From: Castanea sativa
Taxonomy: Eukaryota > Streptophyta > Magnoliopsida > Fagales > Fagaceae
Direction of reading: 5' to 3'
Length of the DNA: 64,000 bases
NCBI RefSeq assembly: GCF_040712315.1
Contig: NC_134015.1
Coordinates: 20,895,614-20,959,613 of the forward strand
Made by a program: the position numbers and the translations under genes. Below the pieces are notes generated by a model. It ran no database searches. It saw only the letters and a list, made by a program, of their open reading frames with translations, and was not told the DNA's origin. Shown piece by piece: positions 1 through 11,916 of this stretch. The stretch's first letter is position 1, and each line of letters begins with the position of its first letter.

Positions 1-2479
1 AAGTGTTAAGGGCATGGTTCAAACCATAACATGGGTGAATATACATGGTCGAATCAATATGTAAATAGTCACATACTCTAATTGCATGTGAACACGGGAT
101 CCCTATATTTTGTCATTTCCCACAACTGCATGTTTTTTCCCGTAACCGAACTTCGTAACTGTGGTTTCCCCCTCCTGCGCTACACATGTTGAGTTGGGTA
201 ACTACTTGAAATATCAGCTCTTCATTGCTAAATGGCTTGAGATAGTGTTTCTCAGATTTACGCTTATTTCCATCCCACGTGGATAAGGCATATTCACTCC
301 ATTTCTTACCCTCTGACAACTCATAATGGTATTCTTTGTGCCGGTCGTGGAAATATTGAACAAGTTTGTTCCAAGTGAACTCAACCAACGTGGCAATAAG
401 AAGGCCCCGTGCACCTTTCAGCACACCATTGAAACACTCTGATATATTGGTTGTCATTGCTCCAAAACGTCTCCCACCATCGTATGACTGGGTCCACATG
501 TCCACATCCTCGCTCATTAGGTATGTGTATGGAAGATAATCTTGATTCTTTTCCTTACCATCCCTCCCCGTCACCTTCTTCTTCTTCCTAATGGCCTCAA
601 TTTCCACCTGCTTAATGGAGTCCATTATGGTAGCAAATTTAACTACCTGACTAGCATATCCCGCTTTCAACGCCGCTGACTTTAGAGTTGAGTTCTGAAA
701 ATGGGTGTTGAAGTTGCTAGCAACATGTCGAAGACAATATCTATGAAATACCCCTGCTTTTCCATCATCCCTTCTAGGCCAGTTTGCAATGGCGTTTTTG
801 ATACCGAGATGTCGGTAAGAAATTATGCAAATGCCGTCGTCGAGTATCGTGTGGCAAATCGTTTCTCTGAGGCATCGTAAAAACCACCTCCAACTGGACC
901 CTGACTCACAATCCACAACAGCAAAGGCGAGAGGGAATACCTTGTTGTTAGCATCGGTTGCCATTGCGACCAACAACTTTCCCTGATATTTACCATACAG
1001 ATGGGTCCTATCAATACTGATAACCGGCTTGCAGTATTTGAATCCTGATATGCATGGACCGAAAGACCAAAACACATAATGCAACAATACGGTGTGATCT
1101 TCATCGGTGGGTGTGACACGATAGCAAAACTGGGTAGTCGGGTCCTGATCAATATACGCCATTAGCAACTTTTGCAGCCTTTGGTAAGATTCTTCCCAAT
1201 CTCCAAACATAAGCGCAATCGTCTTTTGTTTCGCATCCCATACCTTGTAGTAAGAAGGCTTATGGCCATTATATTTCACCTCTATCAGAGATCTGAGATG
1301 CTTAATTTGAGTGGTGTGATCCTCATGTAACTTGTTATGGATTTCTGCTGCAATAAAATTACAATTCATCATTCTACCATCATTTCGCACCCCAGTCGGT
1401 ATACACGTGTGAGGACCCACATACACGGTGACCATCCATAGATTTTGGAGCTCGGGCTTCATAACTGCGTAGACATACCACTTGCATGACTCATGCACGC
1501 ATTTCGCACAAAAATTTTTCCTCGTCGACCTAGTGATCTTAAAGTGTTTGTTTTCCTTGAGGGTACAAATTGTTAATACGCGCTTCACCTCCACTTTACT
1601 GGCAAAAGTCAACCCTTTGCACAAATTCATCCCCTCTCTCCAAGTAGACACAAATGGCATCTCAATATGCGAAGGATCAACCATATTTTCCCAAGTATTT
1701 GCAGAGAATGACAACGCAGGAGGTGCGTAGGCAGGGATTGTGTTTGTAATGTTTTGGACACTAATAACATTGTCTGCATCAGGTTTACCATCGTCCAATG
1801 TCTCATCGTCATCAATGTCCCTCTCAAAGTCCCCAAAGTCCTGAAAGTCCCCTCTCTCAATCATGTCTTCATAGTCATCTTTATCGGCAAAATCTTCACC
1901 GTTAATGGCAAGATTCTCATAAACATAGTCGTCATCGTCATCATCATCGTCATCATCATTGTTAACGACAGTAGTCTCATCAACATAGTCGTCGTCATCA
2001 TCATCATCATCATCTCCATCGGCATGAACATCATCATCCTCTACAGGTGTAGAATACTCATATTGAGCATCTGGAATCACAACTTGTAAGCTTGTGGTTG
2101 TTTGTTGGATATCCTCTTGCCATACTGCACGCGGCTCCAACTGTATGTATAACTCAATGTTACTTACTTCAGCTATACTCTCCAACTTGTCAAACATGAT
2201 CTTCACATGTTTGTCTTTTTCTATTAGCATATACTTGTAATTAATCCGGTGCTTCATGATTTCATTTGGCATACGATAAGTAATTTGCATGTTGTACGCA
2301 TCAGGATTCTTACACAACTCTTCCATGACAAATATCTTCAATTCATCAAGGGTTTTCAACCTACGATCAACTTCGGCATAATAGGTTTTCATACCCGGCC
2401 CCTCAAATGGCAATCCCTTGTTCGCATTGGGATTCTTAAGCGGATCACCATGGTATATGATTATAACAATATCAGGCAT
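1..2479 (-). pseudogene. MULE (MuDR-type) transposase, inactivated, cut by window edge
   Basis: On the minus strand the first good ATG is at 2479 (protein begins MPDIVIIIYHGDP). Order: an N-terminal PB1-like segment, a very acidic Asp-rich linker (coded by about 1920-2040), a WRKY/GCM1-type zinc finger region (CAKCVHESCKWYVYA), then the MULE transposase core. The first catalytic Asp is present (SIDRTHLYGKY). The second, normally in an ISDRH-type motif, reads ISYRH, so the Asp is a Tyr. The Glu region (TTNISECFNGVLK) is present. The C-terminal SWIM finger starts as CSCGK and then hits TGA at 113-115. The same frame continues with IPCSHAI to the window edge, so the stop replaces the Trp usual at that place. 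Family identity is firm; loss of activity is inferred from two independent lesions. Confidence 0.88.
1920..2040. repeat. Trinucleotide (CAT/CGT) repeat coding for poly-Asp in the transposase
   Basis: As printed, runs of cat/cgt triplets; read on the minus strand they give two long Asp tracts (about 10 residues each) separated by YVDETTVVNN and YVYENLA-like spacers that look duplicated. The repeat stays in frame, so expansion only lengthens an acidic linker. Confidence 0.85.
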
Positions 2480-2729
2480 TGTGAACCTGTTCAAGTCAAG
2501 TCCTATGTTAGTTAAATCACATAGTCATAAAGTGAGGGAAAAAAGTAATGCAATCTTACCAATGAACATATTCAAGCCAGGTTATAGAGTGCCCATTAAT
2601 ATCTAAAGGCCAAGACGTAAAACTTCTAATCCTAGTGGATGGAGAGACAGAATTATCTCTTACTCCATTGTGTGGTGACTTATAATGCCTAAAAGGGTTC
2701 TGAAAGAACTAGGTGGGTAGAGGAGCATG

Positions 2730-3120
2730 ATTACATACCCATTCACTATATTCATTCACTACCCATTTCATACCCAAACCAATGATAAATAAAGTAAAAA
2801 AAACTTGAAAGATCATGATAAAAATAAAAGCCTAGAAATGATGAATAAAATTTTGATAATTACATACCCATTCCCATTCATTACATTCATTCACTACCCA
2901 TTTCATACCCAAACTAATGATAAATAAAGTCAAAGAAATTTGTAAGATCATGATAAAAATAAAAACCTAGAAATGATGAATAAAATTTTGATAATTACAT
3001 ACCCATTCTCATTCATTACATTCATTCACTACCCATTTCATACCCAAACAATGATAAATAAAGTCAAAGAAATTTGTAAGATCATGATAAAAATAAAATG
3101 ATGCATAAAATTTTGATAAC
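2730..3120. repeat. Three-copy tandem repeat of about 130 bp
   Basis: The phrase TTACATACCCATTC starts at 2731, 2860 and about 2995, each time followed by CATTCACTACCCATTTCATACCC, a spacer with GATAAATAAAGT and AAATTTTGATAA. The third copy is slightly shortened at its end. The array lies just upstream of the transposase start, in the presumed promoter/leader of the element. I see no coding potential. Confidence 0.85.
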
Positions 3121-3329
3121 AAAAACTATACAAATAAATACTCAAAAAATTAACACTAACAAAACAAAGTTCTATAATTCACAATATTGATAAATTAACT
3201 AAGTTATGTTAACTATCTACAAAATAAATGGTAAAACTCTTTAACCCACACCCATAGACAACATACCCAACTACAATGACAATCAAATTATGCAAACCCT
3301 TACCTTAGATATGAATTTGCTGAGAGGGA

Positions 3330-3530
3330 AGAGCAGTGAGAGTGGATAATATGGTTTTGTGAGAGTGAGTGGTGTGAGAGAGTTATGGTGTGAGAGAGTT
3401 ATGGGTGAGTGAGAGTTAGTGAGGGTGAGTGAGAGTTAGTGAGGCTGAGAGCTCTGTTTTAGGTTTTCTCTGTGTGTTACTGAGGGTGAGTGAGTCTCTA
3501 TGAGAGTTAATGCCACGGGCTGAGTTTTAA
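3330..3530 (-). other. CT-rich leader of the MULE (low complexity)
   Basis: Printed as repeats of GAGAGTGAGTG and GTGAGAGAGTTATG; on the minus strand it is CT-rich (CTCACTCTCAC). A leader of the same style follows the palindromes of the element at 38633, so it is probably the shared transcribed 5' region of this family rather than a random microsatellite. Confidence 0.6.
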
Positions 3531-3550
3531 ATAAACAGTCCAGAGGAAAT

Positions 3551-3842
3551 CGAGTCTATAAGACTCGAGTTACTTTCATAAAACTCGAGTCTCTAAGACT
3601 CGAGTTCCATGCGTATAAAAAACATAATTTAAAATAAGATATAGTAAAACTCGAGTTTTATAAACTCGAGTTTTATCTAAAGTAAAACGAGTTTTAGAAA
3701 CTCGAGATCCAGGTGGCATTTTGTCCACCTCAGCAAGCCCAAAGCGAGCATAAAGCGAGTTTTTGAGACTCGATTTATTATGTAAATCTCGAGTTTCAAA
3801 AACTCGAGTTGTTATTTTCCTTTATAGTTTCAAACAATGCCT
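3551..3842 (-). repeat. Terminal array of six 17-bp dyads (CGAGT..ACTCG) plus a GTGG/CCAC box
   Basis: Six dyads of identical layout, 7-bp arm, 3-bp spacer, 7-bp arm, at 3551-3567, 3586-3602, 3652-3668, 3688-3704, 3756-3772 and 3790-3806. The outer arm is always CGAGT/ACTCG. The inner two bases are CT paired with AG, or TT paired with AA (one T:G wobble). Centres are spaced 35, 66, 36, 68 and 34 bp, i.e. three pairs about 102 bp apart. A different inverted repeat with GTGG and CCAC arms lies at about 3712-3728. The outermost bases (to 3842) align with the end of the element at 38633. Confidence 0.85.
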
Positions 3843-4763
3843 AACTTACTATATTCATGCCATCCACACCGCTAATCTACACATTCCCCCTGCTGCCGCC
3901 GCTAATAACCCAAGCCAAATCCCCAACTTTTAATTTGTCAAACCTCCACATGTGGTTGTTGATGAAAACCTAGCCACCACTGTCGCCGTAAGTCTCTGTT
4001 GCAACCCACAATAGCGGCCCCACAACCCTATTGAGCCCACTCCCACAACTGTTGGCTCTCTTGAAGGTTTATTCATTCTATTCATTTTAATTTTTTTGCT
4101 TTGTTTGGTTGTTGAGAAAGAAGAGAAGAAAAGTAAATAAATGGTGGAATGTTTAATTAAAAATGATGTTTCTGATTTTTTTTTTTTTGATAGGTAGGTA
4201 GTGGGGGAGGGAGAGATTGGCTTTGAACACATATATGGGGCACCACAAAAAATGCCATTACCTTTGGGCTATTACTTGAACCCCAAGATGATGTTTGGGA
4301 TTTTGAATTTAGTTTAATTGGGAATAAACTTTAACCCTCTGTTTAAGTTCGAAGGAGTTTCAATCATTTTTAGAATTTGGGGGAACAGTATGGCATTTAA
4401 AGTCTTTTTTCACTATACCTCAGGAATGTCAGTGTAATTTACTTTTGTTTTGTTTTGTTTTTAACTAATCTTCATGAACTACTAAATATGGTGGTTAGAA
4501 TAACACTGGAAGTATCAGCTGATGTTTTAATTCTGTAGTAAACTATTCCAGCTTGCTCAAAATTGGCATAGTTGTTTGCTTATAAACTTTGGCTTACATG
4601 GCACTTCCTCCTCCCACAAGAGTGGCTGGAGACTGAGGTTGTGGGTTAAAACTCATTTAATGTGTGTGTTACAATAACTTAACAATTAGATAACAAAATT
4701 GACCTAGTTTTTTTTAGTTACAGATTTTGCAACAGACTGATTACATTTGTTTCTATTATTTAG
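3843..4763. other. Non-coding stretch between MULE end and first visible PTAC3 exon
   Basis: No convincing gene. A poly-T run followed by GATAGGTAGGTAG at about 4178-4201 resembles the reversed 3' end of the L1 elements found elsewhere here (TTTGATAGGTAAC). The rest reads as intron sequence of the PTAC3 copy. The N-terminal exons of PTAC3 are not seen and, if present, lie left of the MULE. Confidence 0.5.
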
Positions 4764-4823
4764 GCTACTTGTGGCATACCTGAAATTGCCTTTGCAACGT
4801 TTGAGAACATGAATATGGAGAAG
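4764..4823 (+). pseudogene. PTAC3: PTAC3 exon A (frameshifted)
   Basis: The exon follows TTCTATTATTTAG and starts ATCGIPEIAFATFENM; the donor GT is at 4824. The next exon needs one leftover base, but this exon ends in phase 0. After FENM the sequence fits the family only if one base is missing just after the ATG codon of that motif (about 4812). A 1-base deletion, or a base-calling error, is therefore inferred. Confidence 0.75.
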
Positions 4824-5599
4824 GTTCGCAACAACTTTTTCCTTTTTTTTGTGCTTTTACATGAAGATATTATGCGCTACGAATTTGTTTTTTTGTTTTT
4901 GTTTTTAAATATTTATAAGTACTGAGTTGTATTGGAAAAACAAGAATTCAACAATTACAAACAATGTATTATAGATGTTCATCACAACTAAGCTCTAAGA
5001 GTACGATATTCTATAAACTCTAATAAGTTTGAGAAAGAGAAGCTTTCTGATGCTGACAAGTATTCTAATATAGTTTTCAAAGAAATGCAATTTCTAGATG
5101 TGTCCTCGGCTCCTCACACACCCTTCAAAGTTTCTTACATTTCTTTCCCTATAGATGCATTGCATCAGGCAATGAGGAGTGGCCTTCCATATCTCACTGT
5201 TCCGATGTTGCCCAAAACAGCCTTTGCTAATAAGCTAGTAAATCTACATCATCCTTTGAACCTCAAAAAGAGCAAATACCATATCCCACAACTCTCTACA
5301 AGTGATTTAATGTTTCCCACCCCCCTTGCACATACAAAACCAGCTCACTAAAATAATATTATGCTTTCTCAAATTATCTGTTGCTAGGATTTTTTCCAAA
5401 GAAGCAACCTAGAGAAAGAAAAAGCTGCCTTTGTTGGGACTTTAGGCTTCCAAATGCATTTCCAAGGGAACTTTTCAACTTTTGTAGGGGCTAAGGCTAT
5501 TATAGGATCTAATCTTGAACCCTCCTGAATAGATGACCATCAGCACAACGTATCCTCTCCTCTGACTTCAATTTCCAGTCATGGACTGCTTGTGTAAAA

Positions 5600-6912
5600 T
5601 TCTGGGAAGCATGGACACGGCAAATTGGGTGCTATATCCATGTCGTACGTGACACGGGATACTCCTGGGACACGGCTGTACGCGTGTCTCAGCTAGGAGT
5701 GGCAAAATCTGACATGACCCACGAACCCGACATGACTAACCCGTTTATAAACAGCTCATGGGTTGAGGCTAAACGGAGTCGGGTCATATTTGGGTTGACA
5801 TGGCTAACCCATTTAATAAATGGGTCGTGTTTATGTTCAATATGTGAACCCGTCTGACTTATTTGACCCATTTAGCTTACAAAATTATTAGTTATTTTAA
5901 TATTATTGCTTAATCAATAGTTGTTTTTATATGTTTATTATTATATTTATAGTTGTAATTGTATTTTAATTTTAGATATATGGGAATTAATAAAAATTAT
6001 ATAGGTTTGGTATGACCTATTATTCAAATAGATTATGAAATCAGTCATTTGTATTGATCTTAATATGACTTGATTATTAAACAAGTTAAACGTGTTAGGT
6101 CGGGTCGACCTGTTTAATAAACATGTTGTGTTTGGGTTGAGGATTTCTGACATGTTTACTGAACTGGTTGGCTTCTGGTCAACCCATATAGCCGAATACA
6201 CGTGGCTTGACATGACATGAACCCGACCTGTGAACATGAATTGCCACCCTAGGTCGCAGTTGCTTTTTTTTTTTTAATTAAAAATTTTTATTTTAAATAA
6301 TTGGGTACGGCCTGGACACAGCTCAGACACTTTTGAGACACGGTCGGGACATGCTTTGTAAAAAAAAATTGACTAACTAACCCAACCCATCGCAGATCTT
6401 CTTCTTCTTCTTTGCAGATGTTCTTGTTCTTCTTCATCATAGATCTCTTCTTCTTTGTCTTTGTCTTCTTCTTCTTCTCACACAGGAGGGACTGAAGGAC
6501 AGACCCAAATTCATATTCCCCATTTTGCCTTTTTTTGTGACTTTTGTTCGTGCGTGCTTAGGTTACTGATTTCCCCCTTTTGCCCTTTTGTTTTGTTTGT
6601 GTGTCCTAAGCCAACTTCTTTTTAAAATTTTCTTTTATAAGTTAACTTTTTATTATTCTTTTATTATTATTTAGGTAGACAATAGATACAAGTATATATA
6701 TATAGGCTAGGCTTTAATATACTTACAAAAGAATTATTAACAATTATTTAAAAACAAATAAAATTTTTGTTATAAAACAAATTTTGTAAAATTTGAAAAA
6801 AAAAAAATAATATACGTATCCCAGCTGACTAGTGTCCTAATTTTTCAAAAATTGCCGTGTCATTGTACTGTATCTGTACTTGTACCTGTGTCCGTATCCA
6901 TGCATGTGCTTC
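5600..6912. mobile_element. Candidate non-autonomous inverted-repeat element enclosing the hAT copy
   Basis: The left side has CTGGGAAGCATGGACACGG (about 5602-5620). The right side, reversed, has CAGGGAAGCACATGCATGG with further ACACGG-type steps (about 6840-6912). Both ends are followed inward by degenerate GGATAC/GACACGG repeats. Ends and target duplication are not exact, so the class is left open. Confidence 0.4.
5694..6251. mobile_element. hAT-like non-autonomous element
   Basis: The left end TAGGAGTGGCAAAAT and right end ATTGCCACCCTA are inverted copies of the TAGGGGTGGCAA-type terminus typical of hAT elements. Inner arms share GACATGACCC / GGTTCATGTCATG-type sequence. Flanks GTCTCAGC and GTCGCAGT could be an 8-bp target duplication with two changes. 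About 558 bp, with no transposase. Confidence 0.65.
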
Positions 6913-8389
6913 CCTGGTAAATTTTTGACTCCTAGTGAATGGATTGTGTGATTGCATACGACCACTAGTAGTTCTCTTATTCTGTGCAATACGATGCAAC
7001 TCAAGGAAAGACTCCTTAATCACCGCCCTTGAAGTTGATGAAGGTAGAGATTCCACCTTCCCTGTATATTTTTCCAAAGGCTAACCCCATACAGCCCATT
7101 CGCGGCATTGGCGGACCAACCTCCTCCCATAGAGCCATACTTCAGTTCATTTATTCAGAATTAGTTACAGGGCAATTGCTTTGTTTCATAAATGTTTGGG
7201 AAGCTTATGCCTTTTTCGGTAGTGCACTATCATTAATGGTAAGATGATTGCCCAGTTGCTAACTGACTTTGATAAGATTTTTTCCATGGGAACTGGTGTG
7301 ATCATTTTAGTGTATGTGTTGCACTAAAGATGTACTTTGGTTATTTTACAATATATATGAATTAGTAGTTTTTAGTTGTTTTTATTCTACTTTACCCCCT
7401 TTTTGAATGGATCCACTACAGAAAACCACGTTTTTGATAAGGAACATGAGTTTTGACGTAAAGGAAACAAGAGAAGAGAAGAGATAGAGGATAAATCCTT
7501 GGGGTTGTTCTCTTTTGTTACTTTTCCTGAGATGTTTGATTGATTTACTTTTAGTGTTTAATATTGGTATTCCTGTTGTATATATCCTGTATACATCCTG
7601 TATACATGGGTGGCACCTCTTTTATGTATTATTAAATGAAATATTTACTTATAGAGAAAAGGGTAGAGATAGAAGAAATTCCTCAACAAATACAATTGAA
7701 GAGGAAATAAAGTGGAAAGGGAAACAAAAACTATGTCAAGACAAATCAATGTCACTAGTTAAAATAGTTCTGGCCAATGCCTTCTTCTGCCAGGAGGTTT
7801 CTCCTTTGCATTGGCCTAGTGCGGGTTTAGTGAATGTTCTTGTTTTTTGAGAGTTGCAATGCTTTCTTGTATTAGTCCAATTTTTATCAAATTAATTGGA
7901 CTTATTGTACATGCAAAAATTGGTCAACAGGCACCTTGATTTAAACTGTTTGCTACATATTTGATACTTGTTAATTGAAAAATAAAACTAAATTGTACTC
8001 TTATTTTTTGGTTTGCCAAAGGTTTTTAAGCTCTCTTGGTTGACTTTTGCTTCTTTTCACACTGTTTTTCTTTCCTTTGGTGCTTCATAGTATCCGATTT
8101 CTATCTATGTTATTTCCGTTGGAAGTTGGAAATGTTTATGACTTTGAAACTTTACAATATCCATAATTTGAAACCAATTAGTTTAACAGAATAATATGTA
8201 ATCCTCTATTTAACCTCCGCAATATTAACTTTATTGATTCAATTGTCAAAATAGACTCCTGATTACATTATGTAGGTTTAATTTAGTTAAATGAACTCTC
8301 CAGCCTGTTTTCAACTGTTCAAGGTTTGTACTTAATTATCTTTTTTTCCCCCTGGGTGTTAAATACTTGTAATTATTTTTGCATAACAG

Positions 8390-8462
8390 ATTATATGAAA
8401 CCTGATACTGAGACTTATAATTGGCTGATCCAAGCGTATACAAGAGCTGAATCTTATGACAG
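8390..8462 (+). pseudogene. PTAC3: PTAC3 exon B
   Basis: Bounded by TTTGCATAACAG and the donor GTACTTC at 8463. It encodes YMKPDTETYNWLIQAYTRA and ESYD and ends two bases into the Arg codon completed by exon C. No lesion is visible within it. This is one PPR-like helical repeat of pTAC3. Confidence 0.85.
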
Positions 8463-10556
8463 GTACTTCAGTAGCATATCAGCAAGACCAGATTTGGTTT
8501 ATTTATGAGCAACAATGTTTTGATTCTTCAAAGTATTTAGGGTCAAATCCCTAGCCGAGTGCTTTGACAGCCCTAATTTTTTGATAAAACCAAGAAATGA
8601 AAACTTAATAATATGTTGCCCTTAAATTTTACTAGCTTTAGTCGAGTAAAAAGGGTCATGTTTAGAAAGGTTCCTACGTTATCATTTGTCAAAGAAGAAA
8701 ATGAGATAAAATAAAATAATTGATCCCTATTTTTGGGGTTAAGTTCCCAAGAACATGGAACTCCTACCAATGTGCCAAGTTTCAGTTAATTACTTATTGT
8801 CACGATCAAGTTTTTTAGATTCCTTCTTTTTTTTGGATCAATAAGTGTATTGGAGTTCCCTCTAGACTTACTGTTATATACTGATTGTTTTACAATGCCA
8901 ATTTACTCCATCTTGACTGTGCTCAGGGGTGGACCCACTTAGAAGAGAGCCCCCCAAACTTTTCTAATATTATAAAATTACACCTAAAATTTCCTAAATT
9001 CTTCAAAAAATATATGGTTGGCACCTCCCCCTCCAAACTTCTCAAATATTAGATTTTTACCCCTGAATTTTCCTAAAATTTCAAAAGAAATATGGTTAGC
9101 CCCTCAAGCTCTTCATATTTCATGTATGACACCATTAAATTGGTTCAATTTTATATTGTTATTATTATTTTGGCCCCCCATTCACAAAATTCTAGTTCCG
9201 CTCCTGACCTTGCTCATTCCTCAGGGTTCATTCTATTCATTTTATCAATTGCTTATTCCTCTCTAGGATTTTAAAATTTGAATATTCTTAGAGAAAGGTA
9301 AATCAGTTGAAGGTCATATAATTTACCACGTTAAACAAATTTCTTCTCTTTTTCCCGTTATCAATGGCACAAATACTCAGTGGTTTGCCTACTACCCTTC
9401 CCTTGTTGCAGAATCCTCCTACCTTCCATTTTCTCCCTAAATCCCTTCCAATTTAAAGGGTAGAAGTATCACTTGGTTAGAAATGTTTTTTCTTTCTTAC
9501 GTCATATTTGAATTTAGAGGGGGAGAGTTGCTGAATTTATTACATGTACGAATTTACTGGTAAGCAATAAGTGCTATTGGTTTTGAGCAACGTGGGGCTA
9601 TCTAACACATAGTTCATGATTTAAAATTGGATTGGACAAAAGTTCATAGATAGGCACGGCATTGGGCACTGCACAATCCCTTACTGCATAATAGTTTACC
9701 CCACCAATTTTGCAGGTCATAGACTGTTACAACAGTCTTGTCTACCAAGAAGAATGCTTGGTTTTCGTGAATGGATATGAATACAGGTAAATTATTATTG
9801 TCAAAAAGTGAACACTAAGACGAATCAAATTATCAGGTGGGTCCCATCTCGTTTTTATGTTGAGTCAAAACTCAGAACTAGTTTTATTTTGTTTTACATA
9901 TGTAATGGTAATTAAAAGTTGCCATCATAGCAAGTAATTAAGATAAGCCATCGTACAAAATAATTATGTGACCACTATGAATGTTCTAAATTGTAATTGC
10001 CTTTAAGAATATCCTTCCATTAAGAAAAGTAACTTGATAATATCCACAATAAAAATGTTGATTGATGATCCTGTTGCAACAATGCTTGGTGCTAGCTGCT
10101 GCTAGTTGAAATTACAAGGCCTTTGGAGCACTCCTCTTATTGCTAATACGAAATCAGACACCGAGATTCAAGATTAGCAGATGAAAACAATCGTTGTTAT
10201 TGAAGAATGAAAATTCTTAAACAAAGATCTCCACAATCCTTTTACATGAAAGGGAAAAAAAAAGAAAAAAAAAAGAAAACAAAGAGAGAGTGAGAAAACT
10301 ACCTGCAAATTAAATAATCTTGTTGTATTATCTAATTGACAATTAATGACGTCTATGCATTAGTTTTGCATGAAAAAGCACAGTTCAGGAGTATTTTCTC
10401 TAGAAAGTTATACTTTTCCAAGAAAAAAAAAAAAAAAAAAATTCTCTAGAAAGTTATCTTTATTGGCTTGCTTTAGTTTCTATGTTTTGAACTTGAAAAT
10501 TTCAAGTTAATGTATAACATACATTATCTTGTGGTTTCGTTGTAATGTACTTGTAG
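8463..10556 (+). other. PTAC3 intron B-C
   Basis: AT-rich intron. It holds the MITE at 8925-9204 and poly-A tracts (about 10254-10275 and 10422-10440). A 69-base splice-bounded stretch at about 9717-9785 looks exon-like but is not part of the family protein. Confidence 0.55.
8925..9204. mobile_element. MITE with AGGGGTGGA / TTCCGCTCC-type ends
   Basis: The left end AGGGGTGGACCCACTTAGAA and the right end, reversed, AGGAGCGGAACTAGAATTTT are inverted copies. Flanks TGACTGTGCTC and TGACCTTGCTC look like an approximately 11-bp (or 9-bp core) target duplication with two changes, which would fit a Mutator-type MITE. About 280 bp, with no coding capacity. Confidence 0.55.
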
Positions 10557-10634
10557 GGTGCAAGATGTTGCTGAGTTACTAGGAATGATGGTTGAAGACC
10601 ACAAGCGTTTGCAGCCTAATGTGAAGACCCATGT
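10557..10634 (+). pseudogene. PTAC3: PTAC3 exon C
   Basis: Follows TACTTGTAG; donor GTAAGC at 10635. Encodes VQDVAELLGMMVEDHKR and LQPNVKTH, in phase with exons B and D. Intact by eye. Confidence 0.88.
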
Positions 10635-11807
10635 GTAAGCAAGCCTCTTTCTATGAATCTTAATCTTAAGGAAACCTTTTTCAGTTGAAACTTAGGTAAA
10701 TCGTTTACGTGAAATTTATATTATCTTGTATCTTTCCTATCTTAGTGATCATGTTTAATATATATATATATTAAATGAGATCATTTAATAAATTTTTATT
10801 GTTGTTCTTGTTATTTTTGAAATAGGTTAACTCTTGTTACCTGAGACATAAACATTGAGTAGGGTTTTTGTTGCCATTGATTATGTGTCTCTTTGAACAA
10901 ACTGCAACTGAGTTGTTGCAATAACAGTTAGTCGATGAGCTTTGACTATAATAATAGTCAATATCATGCAATTAAAAATGAGTCCATATCACTTTATATT
11001 GGTTATGGATGAGCTTGCTTGCTCCATAAAAATGGTTATTGTTCATTAATTAGGTTTAGAATTATTGAGTTCAATAATATAAGTTGTCAAGGTGTTACCC
11101 TGTTTCTGTTGGTATAACAGTTGACTCTTTTCCTTCAATAATCACTGATTGACTCTTGGAGTATAGGATTCCTAAATTAATATCTGACTTTCTTTAAATA
11201 CATCAAATCCTTTCGGGAAGGGATCCTAGTTTCCTTTCCTAGTTCCTTTTCTAGCAATACCTGTGGGGCATTTTTGAATTCAGATACAAGAATGGTCAAA
11301 TTATTTGCCTGTGATTAGTGGTCTGTTATTAGAATTGCATGTAACCTGGTATAGCATGATTGTTCTTTGGTTAGGTGAGAGGTGGCAATGAAGCTTCTCT
11401 GTCTACCTTGGACAAAGTAAAAAAAAGTATAAGCAACAAGCACAATGCATAGTGTTGTTTATTCAAAGTGATCTTGGAAAGCATAAGCTGTGACTCTAAC
11501 CACTGTCATAAAATTCTTGGCAGGAGATGCATATATAGTTTACCTTAATTTAAGGTGGTTTCTTCATCTTTCCTGGTGCTCTTGAGACCAAATATGCATT
11601 TACACAACTGGTTTTTCTGAAATCATTTTTCTTTGCTCTCTGCCTTTTGCTACATGGAGCCAAATTTTCTTTTTGTCTGCCTAGAAATACATCAATATAG
11701 AACTAAAAGCTGTATGCGTTTTAGATTTTTTGATAATATCTTAAATTCAACTCTTGTTCTTTTCTAATTCCAATAATCGGTAGATAACATTATGCATTCA
11801 TGTTCAG

Positions 11808-11916
11808 GCTGTTGGTGGAGTGCTTTACCAAGTATTGTGTTGTAAGAGAAGCTATTCGGCATTTTCATGCCCTTAAACGCTTTGAAGGCGGAACTAGAAT
11901 TTTACATAATGAAGGA
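11808..11916 (+). pseudogene. PTAC3: PTAC3 exon D, left part, ending at a retrotransposon insertion
   Basis: Follows TTCATGTTCAG. Encodes LLVECFTKYCVVREAIRHF and continues to RILHNEG. The exon is cut by the copia LTR starting at 11917. The last five exon bases AAGGA (11912-11916) are repeated after the 3' LTR at 17648-17652, and the coding sequence then resumes exactly where it stopped. Confidence 0.92.

Larger units (their letters stand above)
1..3842 (-). mobile_element. Mutator-like element (MULE), right portion, with palindromic terminal array
   Basis: The element reads on the minus strand. From right to left it has a terminal palindrome array (about 3551-3842), a CT-rich leader (GA-rich as printed, about 3330-3520), a roughly 130-bp tandem repeat (2730-3120) and a transposase gene (2479 to beyond position 1). 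The right end is placed at about 3842 because the reverse complement there (AGGCATTGTTTGAAACTA) aligns with the left end of a second element at 38633 (GGGCAACGTTTCAAACTA). The left end and its terminal repeat lie outside the window, so target duplications cannot be checked. The transposase has lost a catalytic residue and carries a stop codon, so this copy cannot move by itself. Confidence 0.75.
4824..8389 (+). other. PTAC3 intron A-B, with nested repeats
   Basis: No exon of the host gene is expected here, because the flanking protein segments are contiguous in the family. It contains a hAT-like element at 5694-6251 inside a larger inverted-repeat candidate (about 5600-6910), a CTT microsatellite (about 6396-6480), and otherwise AT-rich sequence without recognisable genes. 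Confidence 0.6.

Noticed and set aside
1482..2089. Plus-strand open frames across the MULE transposase gene
   Set aside because: They are antisense shadows of the Asp-coding repeat and the transposase frame; Ile/Val runs arise from reversed Asp codons.
3930..4232. Minus-strand open frame of 100 codons right of the MULE
   Set aside because: Low-complexity Ser/Thr/Lys composition, overlaps a poly-T L1-like tail, no family resemblance.
5085..5351. 88-codon open frame in PTAC3 intron A-B
   Set aside because: No recognisable domain, unusual composition, no splice or promoter context; probably chance.
9717..9785. A splice-bounded open stretch (acceptor TTTTGCAG, donor GTAAATT) inside PTAC3 intron B-C
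   Set aside because: Exons B and C join in phase to give the contiguous family protein, so there is no room for an extra exon. The encoded peptide resembles nothing I know.
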